6,356 nucleotides of DNA, taken from assembly GCA_003151375.1 (NCBI GenBank), contig PLXI01000200.1, positions 545-6,900 of the forward strand, given 5' to 3'. Position 1 is the first letter of the stretch. Every line of letters starts with the position of its first letter. Under the pieces are notes generated by a model that made no database searches, had not been told where the DNA came from, and saw only the letters and a list, made by a program, of their open reading frames with translations. This DNA is from Hyphomicrobiales bacterium (GTDB lineage: Bacteria > Pseudomonadota > Alphaproteobacteria > Rhizobiales > Aestuariivirgaceae). Position numbers and translations under genes: made by a program. This document shows positions 1 through 5,310 of this stretch, piece by piece.

Positions 1-361
1 CTAATGCCTTAGCGGGCTCCATAAAACTGACTTCTTGAGGCTGGAGCGCATAGAGTTTCACATATTCTAAGTGGTCAGCAAAGCGACTCTCTATGTCGGT
101 CAAGGCAAGATGCAACTCGCCCATATTAGGCAGAGGATCCATCTTGAGTCGTGCGTCCAGCCGCTTGGCCGAAGCAATTGCAGATGCGGCGTTTACCGTA
201 CTTAAATACAGCAAGAGCCGTTCTGAGAGCGGGATAAAGAAATTATCTGCATTTAGCTTTAGCAAAACTTCGTTTTTGTCGGGCGCTTTGTTGAGGTTAG
301 TGCGTAGAGCATTTAACTCCACGGTCACTCCAAGAAAGAACCGGGGGATCAATTCCTGCAT
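1..361 (-). CDS. Partial hypothetical protein, N-terminal part, probably helical
   Basis: This is a minus-strand reading frame that stays open to the left edge, so the C-terminus is missing; 120 codons are visible. I prefer the ATG at 361-359 because GGAG lies 10 bases upstream of it. The same frame stays open upstream to another ATG at 508-506, which has no visible ribosome binding site and would add 49 residues of poor composition. The visible protein starts MQELIPRFF and is rich in Leu, Ala and charged residues in a helical pattern, with segments such as SAKRLDARLK and LTDIESRFADHLEYVKLY. From memory, the pattern L..I..RF.DHL followed by YALQPQEVSF resembles a family of uncharacterised helical proteins, but the diagnostic C-terminal half is outside the window. 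There is no signal peptide or membrane segment. I assign no function. The gene reads away from the glycosyltransferase and follows the decayed gene at ~408-806 in the same direction. Confidence 0.55.
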   Translation of the reverse strand, partial: MQELIPRFFLGVTVELNALRTNLNKAPDKNEVLLKLNADNFFIPLSERLLLYLSTVNAASAIASAKRLDARLKMDPLPNMGELHLALTDIESRFADHLEYVKLYALQPQEVSFMEPAKAL

Positions 362-407
362 TTCTAAAAGGCTCCAAAGCCTTCCGGACTCAAAACCCTT
401 GAAGGCG

Positions 408-806
408 CTACCCACGGTAGCACCGCTTTCTGTCCGAGCCAATGTGTACGCCACGTTTAGTATCACCCACTTCTGGCAGAAAATGTTGATGCATTTGGGC
501 CTGTGCATTCAGAAATGGAAAAATTATGGGCCCAATCGAACTAGTAGATGTGACCCAATGATACCTTGGATAATTGAAAACGTCATATTGCCAGGCATCT
601 TTGGCTGAGCCTTCATCGGAGCAATCGGCTTTTTTTGTTTCGTGTACTATCAGCCATTTGTCGCGCAGCCGTCACGTATTGCGGGGCCAGTCTTGCAGCA
701 CCAGTGTGTCAAACCCAGTCCAACGCCCGCCTAAGTTTTCATTTGCAATTCCATTGGTGATTGCACAAAGAATGGCCAACGCATCTTTTGCTGATTGGAT
801 TGCCGC
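408..806 (-). pseudogene. Decayed gene remnant with an internal TGA, function unknown
   Basis: On the minus strand one frame reads like natural protein on both sides of a single stop. Upstream of it are TNGIANENLGGRWTGFDTLV and LQDWPRNT; the TGA is at 674-672; after it come RLRDKWLIVHETKKADC, DAWQYDVFNYPRYHWVTSTS and IGPIIFPFLNAQAQMH, to a stop at 410-408. One CGA-to-TGA transition would explain the break. There is no start codon soon after the TGA. Upstream, the frame meets stops at 839-834, just inside the divergent glycosyltransferase gene, so the 5' end is missing and the left boundary given here is approximate. The aromatic-rich, Trp-rich composition and the lack of a competing frame on the other strand are the evidence for former coding. 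I do not recognise the family. Alternatives are chance open frame, or a selenocysteine TGA, for which I see no support. Confidence 0.42.
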
Positions 807-808
807 CC

Positions 809-1774
809 ATGGTAACGCCCAAAGTTTCTGTCGTTATCAATGCCTATAATGGCGATGCATGGATTGATGAATGCATCATGTCCATTCTCGCTCAAACCAT
901 GACAGAATTTGAATTGATTATCGTCAATGATGGTTCAACCGATGGCACTTGGGAGAAGATCCACTCCTATAAAGATCCGCGCATTCGCGCCGTCAGCCAA
1001 GAAAATCGAGGCATCGCCCCTTCGGCCAATCGCGGTGTTGGGCTGGCGCGCGCAGCTTATGTGGCGCGCATTGACCAAGACGATGTGATGATGCCCACGC
1101 GTCTGGCAAAACAGTTCGCCTTCTTAGAGGCCAATCCTGATATCGCTTTGGTGTGCACTTATGCTCAGCTCATCTATGTGGATAAATTGAGCGAGGATTT
1201 ATATCGCGCACCAATCAGCCCGCGCGCCCTGCGCCTGCGCCTGGTGTTTGAATGTCCCATCGTTCAGCCAAGCGTAATGTTCCGAACCGATGTAGTGCGC
1301 GCACTTGGCGGCTATAATGAAAGCAAGCTGTTTTATCCCGCGGATGATTTTGAACTGTGGAGCAGGATCGCTAGACAACATAACCTGACCACCATTCCAG
1401 AGGCGCTGACGCGCTATCGCATTCGCCCTGAAAGCCCATCGCATTCCATGCGCTCGGTGAAGCACAATGTTTTGATCTCATCCAATTTCCTGCACTGGCT
1501 TTTGAAAGACGAATGCACTGCGGCTGAATGCACCAGCTTGGCCAGCATTTTTCACCGCCTCGCGGGAGATATTGCGCCATTGAAACTCGGCCGCGCTTTG
1601 TGGATGTTTGACCGTGTGGCCGATCTGATCGCCGGGCCGCGCAGCAGCTGGGATGATGAAGTGAAATCGGTTTACGGCCTGCAACGCCGGATGATTTTCT
1701 TCCATCATTTGTTGCGCCGAAAGGGTTTGAGAAGCCTGGTGCAGCCCATTTCCAAGCTGGCTTTGCGCAACTAG
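809..1774 (+). CDS. Family 2 glycosyltransferase (GT-A fold)
   Basis: This protein of 321 residues should transfer a sugar from a nucleotide-sugar donor to a glycan or lipid-linked acceptor at the cytoplasmic face of the inner membrane, in surface polysaccharide, lipopolysaccharide or glycoprotein assembly. Visible GT2 signatures in order are VSVVINAYNG at residues 6-15, VNDGSTDGT at 39-47 (nucleotide binding), ENRGIAPSANRG at 65-76, the metal-binding DXD-type DQDD at 89-92, GGYNE at 167-171 and the acidic ADDFELW at 178-184 that usually carries the catalytic base, followed by a YRIRPES segment near 203. The length is normal for a single-domain GT2, and no membrane segment is seen. The ATG at 809 starts right at the conserved first strand; an in-frame TTG at 761 would add 16 residues unlike the family. 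No good ribosome binding site precedes either start. Donor and acceptor cannot be read from the sequence. The gene stands alone on its strand here. Confidence 0.93.
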   Translation: MVTPKVSVVINAYNGDAWIDECIMSILAQTMTEFELIIVNDGSTDGTWEKIHSYKDPRIRAVSQENRGIAPSANRGVGLARAAYVARIDQDDVMMPTRLAKQFAFLEANPDIALVCTYAQLIYVDKLSEDLYRAPISPRALRLRLVFECPIVQPSVMFRTDVVRALGGYNESKLFYPADDFELWSRIARQHNLTTIPEALTRYRIRPESPSHSMRSVKHNVLISSNFLHWLLKDECTAAECTSLASIFHRLAGDIAPLKLGRALWMFDRVADLIAGPRSSWDDEVKSVYGLQRRMIFFHHLLRRKGLRSLVQPISKLALRN

Positions 1775-1964
1775 TCCAGCCACGATCATTTCACGACAAC
1801 ATCGCAAGCCTGCCACAATTGGGCAGAACCCTCGACACATTCGGCCCCCATAAATTGCTCAATGACGACCACAACGGTCAATGAACGGCATAAACAGGGT
1901 AATCGTGATGGAACTATTTTCTTCTCAAGGTGTTTCTCTCATATCCACACGGGAGAACAAGTTC
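1775..1964. other. Intergenic region, nothing convincing
   Basis: These 190 bases between the glycosyltransferase stop and the small exported peptide hold no convincing gene. A short inverted repeat (CTGCC at 1810-1814 with GGCAG at 1822-1826) is too weak and lacks a T-run. I see no clear promoter boxes, although a promoter for the downstream gene probably lies here. Confidence 0.4.
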
Positions 1965-2153
1965 ATGATCCGTAGCGCCTTCTATAGCTTCATCTTGGTA
2001 GCCCTTGCCGCCGCAGCTGTGGTTACGGTTGCCCCAAACACAGTTTTCAGCGCCCAGACCCAAACGGTCAAAGCCGTTGATTTTGATGCAGTTCCGCACC
2101 GACTCATTCTCGAAAAATGCGCTTTGGAGGATTGTTCCGACACCCCGCAATGA
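1965..2153 (+). CDS. Small putative exported peptide, 62 residues
   Basis: I do not recognise a family. The frame starts at an ATG preceded by GGGAGA (1951-1956) with eight bases of spacing, which is why I chose it over the earlier in-frame ATG at 1881. The protein opens with MIRSAF and a hydrophobic run, roughly residues 7-25 (FILVALAAAAVVTVA), which fits a Sec signal peptide or a single membrane anchor. A cleavage point is plausible around residues 23-30 but has no classic AXA motif. The mature part is only about 30-35 residues, contains two cysteines (C52 and C57, spaced CALEDC) that could form a disulfide in the periplasm, and ends acidic (DCSDTPQ). It lies 190 bases after the glycosyltransferase and directly before the structured non-coding region at 2163-2295. 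Existence is supported by the ribosome binding site and signal-like start; the role is unknown. Confidence 0.6.
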   Translation: MIRSAFYSFILVALAAAAVVTVAPNTVFSAQTQTVKAVDFDAVPHRLILEKCALEDCSDTPQ

Positions 2154-2162
2154 ATTTACCTT

Positions 2163-2210
2163 GGCATAAGGTTTAGAGAGCTCCCCTCTCCCTTCCCACC
2201 ACCTTATGCC
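2163..2210 (+). other. Nested hairpin with a CU-rich loop
   Basis: GGCATAAGGT (2163-2172) pairs perfectly with ACCTTATGCC (2201-2210), a 10-bp stem. The 28-base interior contains a second stem, GAGAG (2176-2180) with CTCTC (2186-2190), and then CCTTCCCACC. The C/U-rich unpaired tract could in principle pair with Shine-Dalgarno sequences, as in known anti-SD small RNAs of alphaproteobacteria; that is inference. It begins nine bases after the stop codon of the small peptide gene. Confidence 0.6.
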
Positions 2211-2216
2211 TCACCT

Positions 2217-2295
2217 GAACCAGATGCCGGGCGGCCCCGCCACCCCCATCCCCCCTCACGGCCAAGGCCGGTCCGGTGTCTGGTTCTTTTTCTTT
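2217..2295 (+). terminator. Long hairpin followed by a U-rich tract (terminator-like)
   Basis: Bases 2217-2230 (GAACCAGATGCCGG) pair with 2273-2286 (CCGGTGTCTGGTTC) as a continuous 14-bp RNA helix when two G-U wobbles in the middle are counted. TTTTTCTTTCT follows immediately. The 42-base loop is unusually large for a simple terminator and is very G+C-rich, with room for small inner hairpins (GCGG/CCGC at 2231-2240 and GGCC/GGCC at 2260-2269). It can be read as a terminator of the small peptide gene or as the 3' end of a structured small RNA that includes the hairpin at 2163-2210. Confidence 0.55.
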
Positions 2296-2360
2296 CTATA
2301 AGTCCCCGCAAGAGACGTCCCCTGCAAGGTTCACTTTTTGCGTCAATTACCTAACCATCT

Positions 2361-2398
2361 AAACGCAACCCGCCTCATTCGGCGGGTTGCGTCGTTTT
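2361..2398 (+). terminator. Strong rho-independent terminator
   Basis: ACGCAACCCGCC (2363-2374) pairs perfectly with GGCGGGTTGCGT (2381-2392), with the six-base loop TCATTC, and CGTTTT follows. The 12-bp G+C-rich stem is a textbook intrinsic terminator on the plus strand. It ends only about 43 bases before the start codon of the DUF2147-like gene, so it either closes transcription coming from upstream or sits in the leader of that gene. A smaller hairpin, AGGCT (2399-2403) with AGCCT (2411-2415), follows directly. Confidence 0.88.
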
Positions 2399-2440
2399 AG
2401 GCTCTGGTCTAGCCTCGGCCAAAAATATGGGAGGACGATA

Positions 2441-2788
2441 ATGACTAAGTTTTTGATGGTGGCCAGTTTGATGGCCCTGCCCCTGTTTAGCGGCTTTGCC
2501 TTGGCTGATGGCATTGAAGGCATGTGGAAGCGCCCCAATGGCATTCTGGTTTCGGTTCACAAATGCGGCGCTGAATTCTGCGTGACTGCAGCAAGTGGCT
2601 CCCACAAAGGTGAGAGTGCAGGCAAAATGGCGGCCGCTGGCACTGGCAAATATGCCGGAACCCTGACCGATCTTGAAGCTGGCAAAACCTACTCTGGCAA
2701 AGGTGCGCTTTCTGGCGACAGCCTTACAATGTCTGGCTGTGTTCTGGGCGGGCTGTTCTGCAAGGGCGAGAATTGGGCGCGCCAATAG
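2441..2788 (+). CDS. DUF2147-like small exported protein
   Basis: This 115-residue protein is predicted to be secreted to the periplasm. Residues 1-22 form a clear Sec signal peptide (MTKFLMVASLMALPLF, then ALA before D23). The mature domain begins GIEGMWKRPNG (24-34), which matches the opening of DUF2147 proteins (G.W..PNG), and ends with the family's hallmark GCVLGGLFCKGENWARQ (99-115). In between, the pattern GTLTDLEAGKTYSGKG (73-88) fits the beta-rich repeat of the family. Four cysteines (C42, C47, C100, C107) could make two disulfides. At about 90 mature residues it is on the short side for DUF2147. The start is well supported: GGGAGG (2429-2434) lies six bases before the ATG. Molecular function of the family is not established. 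It is transcribed in the same direction as the barrel gene, 114 bases downstream. Confidence 0.85.
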   Translation: MTKFLMVASLMALPLFSGFALADGIEGMWKRPNGILVSVHKCGAEFCVTAASGSHKGESAGKMAAAGTGKYAGTLTDLEAGKTYSGKGALSGDSLTMSGCVLGGLFCKGENWARQ

Positions 2789-2849
2789 GGCGCTAACCAA
2801 GAATAACCACACCGATAAATTCCATATTGTCTCATAATGCACGGTCGTG

Positions 2850-2865
2850 TTAATAGAATTTTAAC
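2850..2865 (+). promoter_or_regulatory. CtrA-type binding site
   Basis: TTAA-TAGAATT-TTAAC is an exact match to the full CtrA consensus TTAA-N7-TTAAC of alphaproteobacteria. It lies 37 bases before the ATG of the beta-barrel gene, where a response regulator would overlap the promoter. TAGAAT inside it (2854-2859) resembles a -10 box, which would make CtrA a possible repressor or core-promoter activator here. No good -35 box is visible. CtrA control of this gene is inference from the motif. Confidence 0.6.
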
Positions 2866-2902
2866 ACTATTGTCCGCGGGAACGGATTACGGGGTATTGG
2901 GG

Positions 2903-3784
2903 ATGTTCAGCTACAAGCATTTTTCTATTTTGCTCATCAGCAGCACAATGTTTGCTGCCTCTGCCTGTGCAGCGGATATTGTGTCCCCGCCAGATCAGCT
3001 TGCAGCTGTTTCAGAAATAAACGGGAAACTAGAATTCGGCGGCGGCTTTGGCGGCATGACAGGCTTTAGCAACACCAACCCGGTTTACGGTGACGGCTCC
3101 ATCACCATGCCCTTAGGCAACGCCTTTGGCCTGCAAGGCGACTTTGCCGTGGACAATCAATTCGGACAAACCGAAATCGGCGGTGCGGCACATTTATTCA
3201 CGCGCGATCCTAATAGATACCTGCTGGGTGTCATGGGCGGTTATGCCAGCTTCGGTCAAGCATCGGGTGCCTGGATTGGGCCTGAAGCGGAACTTTATGC
3301 GGATCGCATTTCATTCGAAGCTATTGGTGGCTATATTCGTGTTACCCCAAATGGCCTCAATGGCTTTGATAAGTTATATGCCGTTGGCAATATCGGATAC
3401 TACGCAACGAACAATCTGCGCTTCACCATTGGTGCTGGCACAGTGGCTGATTTCAAATCGGCGCATCTAGGTGCAGAATACTTGTTGTCCGATGTTGGCG
3501 TGCCCGTTTCGCTCAAGCTTGACGGCAGAATCGGTGACAACAATTTTTATTCCGCAACGGCAGGCATTGAGATCTACTTCGGTGGGCCAAGCAAGGACTT
3601 GATCCGCCGTCAGCGCGAAGACGATCCGCCAAACGGTGTGCAGAGCTTGTTTAGTGCAGGTGGAGTGAACTTAGGGGTGCAGCCTGCTTCTGGACCGGCA
3701 TGTATCTATAATACCGAATTTCCTACTGAATCAGCCATCAATGAACCATGCATTGGGCCTCCAACTCGACCCAATGACACTTAA
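2903..3784 (+). CDS. Putative outer-membrane beta-barrel protein
   Basis: The 293-residue protein has a Sec signal peptide (MFSYKHFSILLISSTMFAAS, then ACAA before D25). The segment from about 44 to 227 is rich in Gly, Tyr, Phe and alternating hydrophobic residues, e.g. KLEFGGGFGGMTGF, FGLQGDFAVDN, IGGAAHLFTRDPNRYLLGV, FEAIGGYIRV and a final strand ATAGIEIYFGG (218-228). This fits an eight- to ten-stranded barrel in the outer membrane, of a type common in alphaproteobacteria; substrate or role is unknown. After the last strand there is a 65-residue hydrophilic tail with two cysteines (C267, C283) and many prolines. I chose the ATG at 2903 because it directly precedes the signal peptide and GGGG (2891-2894) lies eight bases ahead; the in-frame ATG at 2837 would put 22 odd residues before the signal peptide. 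A weak lipobox-like ASAC is present, but signal peptidase I fits better. Its stop overlaps the converging gene by four bases. Confidence 0.75.
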   Translation: MFSYKHFSILLISSTMFAASACAADIVSPPDQLAAVSEINGKLEFGGGFGGMTGFSNTNPVYGDGSITMPLGNAFGLQGDFAVDNQFGQTEIGGAAHLFTRDPNRYLLGVMGGYASFGQASGAWIGPEAELYADRISFEAIGGYIRVTPNGLNGFDKLYAVGNIGYYATNNLRFTIGAGTVADFKSAHLGAEYLLSDVGVPVSLKLDGRIGDNNFYSATAGIEIYFGGPSKDLIRRQREDDPPNGVQSLFSAGGVNLGVQPASGPACIYNTEFPTESAINEPCIGPPTRPNDT

Positions 3785-5097
3785 TAAGTTTCATTGACGT
3801 ATTTGATAAACTTGCCGCCTTTCGTGAGCGGCAAGTTTTTTATGATCTTATAACTGATCTCAAAGCCGAGCAGAAATTCCTGCTGCGCCAGGGCTGAAAA
3901 TTTCTCTTCGCGCAAAATATCTCGGCTGCCCGTAGGCTTATAGCGCACTTCAATTTGCTTTGGGCCAATTTGTGCAAATTGCCAAAATTCCGCACCTAGT
4001 ATAGGGCCCAACTTATCGATCGACGAAGAAAGCGAAAAGCGAGTTCCATCAGCACGTGTAAATAAATGAAGGATGCGTCCATCAAGTTTTTCGATCACCG
4101 GTAAAGTTATTCCACAGGCGCAAGAATTGCCCCAACTTGCCAGATCGCCTTGTTCATAACGGATGAAAGGCTGGGCCGTATTATAAAAAGGCGTGACGAT
4201 CACACGACCCGATTGGCCCACTTCGCATGGCCTGCCATCACTGTCCAGAATTTCCACCAAAACACTCTCCGCGCAAGCATGATAATGACTGCCAGTTGAG
4301 CATGTGAATCCGATACTGCCAGCTTCTTTTGAACTATACATGCCATGCACTTTTGCGCCAAAGGCTTCATATAAGGTGGCATAATATTCGGGCTCTATGC
4401 TTGTACTGAAAAGAACCATTGAATCTAATTTGCCCCGTTTGTTAGTTTTCAGCATGTCGAGCCCTGCTGCATAAGGCACATTGGATTGAGCAGCCAAATA
4501 TCTCGCATTCACATCATGCAAATGTTTAAGTTTATCATCTACCGACGTAGTCACATGATAATTGTAAAACTGCCCACGCTGCGCCTGTGCATCATCATCG
4601 CATCCCCATGGGCCTTTGCTCACCCGAGATTTCGCTTCCCAATCCGCTGGCAAGCCACCCAGCCAATTCACTCGGGTGGCAGACCAATCAAAATCCCACC
4701 AACGCTGCGCTCGCCACCCCATTGTAAATCCAATATCGCCGATCAGTTTGGTGAACGTAATTTTGATTGGAAGGCCCGTTGAGCCAGAGGTTGTATCTGT
4801 GGCTGTCGGGCCATGCCCATCAGGCAGCTTTGAGCTCTGCATCGCTTCGTAGTTTGCCGCCACATCAGCACGCTTCAGGATCGGCAGTTTGCTCCATTGC
4901 GACCAATCAATACTGCCATCAGCTTTAAAAATCGGATCAAGTCTCGTTTTATAAAATGGCACAGTCGCCCTTGCATGGCGCAAGAGTGAACCAAGTTCGT
5001 TCTGTTGAAAGGCGCGCATCTGTTCAGGCGTCCAATGCTGGCTCTGCATCAGAAATTGGAAAACCTGGCCTCCCGATATGCCTTGTGGCGCACTCAT
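3781..5097 (-). CDS. PaaK/CapK-type adenylate-forming enzyme (phenylacetate-CoA ligase-like)
   Basis: This cytoplasmic protein of 438 residues belongs to the ANL adenylate-forming superfamily, PaaK/CapK branch, which activates a carboxylic acid with ATP, usually passing it to CoA. Visible motifs in order are HARATVPFYK (41-50) typical of the PaaK N-terminus, the phosphate-binding loop TTSGSTGLP (102-110), MYSSKEAGSIG (253-263) in the adenine-site position, RYEQGDLASWG (313-323) with the ribose-binding Asp, the CACGITLPVIEKLDGR stretch (326-341) matching the CxCGrtLP..e.i.GR pattern, and a C-terminal GGKFIK with K429 as the likely catalytic lysine. Length is normal. The CapK subgroup often occurs in capsule or polysaccharide loci, and a GT2 gene lies about 2 kb away, but the acid substrate cannot be told. 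The start at 5097 lacks a clear ribosome binding site; M17 (5049) is an alternative. It converges with the barrel gene with a four-base overlap (shared TTAA). Confidence 0.88.
   Translation of the reverse strand: MSAPQGISGGQVFQFLMQSQHWTPEQMRAFQQNELGSLLRHARATVPFYKTRLDPIFKADGSIDWSQWSKLPILKRADVAANYEAMQSSKLPDGHGPTATDTTSGSTGLPIKITFTKLIGDIGFTMGWRAQRWWDFDWSATRVNWLGGLPADWEAKSRVSKGPWGCDDDAQAQRGQFYNYHVTTSVDDKLKHLHDVNARYLAAQSNVPYAAGLDMLKTNKRGKLDSMVLFSTSIEPEYYATLYEAFGAKVHGMYSSKEAGSIGFTCSTGSHYHACAESVLVEILDSDGRPCEVGQSGRVIVTPFYNTAQPFIRYEQGDLASWGNSCACGITLPVIEKLDGRILHLFTRADGTRFSLSSSIDKLGPILGAEFWQFAQIGPKQIEVRYKPTGSRDILREEKFSALAQQEFLLGFEISYKIIKNLPLTKGGKFIKYVNETY
3808..3841 (+). terminator. Intrinsic terminator of the barrel gene, inside the converging gene
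   Basis: AAACTTGCCGC (3808-3818) pairs perfectly with GCGGCAAGTTT (3828-3838); the loop is nine bases, and the T-run covers 3836-3841. It is correctly oriented and placed 24 bases after the stop of the barrel gene. The same bases encode the NLPLTKGGKFIK stretch near the C-terminus of the adenylate-forming enzyme on the other strand. Confidence 0.82.
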
Positions 5098-5310
5098 TGC
5101 GGATTTAATTTGCCAGCTGATTGTTATAATGGCCAGCGCGAAATGCCCATTTATACATGCCAGAAGAAGCGCTTGGAATCCCCGGGCCTATTGTGTAGTT
5201 AGACCCAAATCAGGGTTTCCCGCACATGCCAAAAAGACAAGCCACATATTCGGCATTGCCATTTGTGTTAAACGCCGATTGCCAAAGGAGACAGGAAAAT
5301 TCTGCTTTCA
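5098..5310. promoter_or_regulatory. Divergent intergenic region with duplicated carB-like leader
   Basis: These 213 bases separate the divergent adenylate-forming enzyme and EamA genes. An exact TATAAT occurs on the plus strand at 5125-5130, and its complement gives TATAAC for the minus strand, so this AT-rich core could serve either gene as a -10 box. No convincing -35 box is at the right distance on either strand. The right half holds the diverged copy of the carB leader (5173-5237). Confidence 0.35.
5173..5237 (+). repeat. Direct repeat copy 1: carB-leader-like element before the EamA gene
   Basis: This aligns without gaps to 6281-6345, exactly 1108 bases downstream, at 51 of 65 positions. 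Identical blocks are TTGGAATC, TGTGTAG, the 18-base CCCAAATCAGGGTTTCCC (5204-5221) and ACATGCCAAAAAGA (5224-5237). The last block includes ATG plus the first codons of carB (MPKR). The core 34 bases match at 32 positions. Here the ATG (5226) is not in frame with the EamA gene that starts at 5311. Confidence 0.9.

Noticed and set aside
93..608. Plus-strand open frame of 171 codons
   Set aside because: It is antisense to the more protein-like minus-strand frames at 1-361 and 408-806, has a Ser/Arg-rich shadow-like composition and shows no known motif.
672..674. In-frame TGA as a selenocysteine codon
   Set aside because: No SECIS-like hairpin is apparent directly after it, and a single CGA-to-TGA mutation in a 5'-truncated frame explains it better.
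574..849. Plus-strand open frame overlapping the GT2 start
   Set aside because: Its composition is typical of an antisense shadow and it overlaps the conserved N-terminus of the glycosyltransferase in another frame.
2779..2793. GCGCC/GGCGC hairpin over the DUF2147-like stop codon
   Set aside because: The stem is five base pairs and no T-run follows; it is likely chance in a G+C-rich end of gene.
3752..3775. ATTGGG/CCCAAT inverted repeat as terminator for the minus-strand enzyme gene
   Set aside because: It has only six base pairs with a 12-base loop and no T-run on the minus strand.
5173..5201. TTGGAA with a TAG-containing hexamer 17 bases later as a shared promoter in both repeat copies
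   Set aside because: The spacing fits, but the -10 hexamers (TAGTTA and TAGGAC) match the consensus poorly and differ between the copies.
5192..5237. Direct repeats read as ends of a mobile element or integron sites
   Set aside because: There is no transposase or integrase and no terminal inverted repeats, and copy 2 includes the carB coding start, so a copied leader is the simpler reading.
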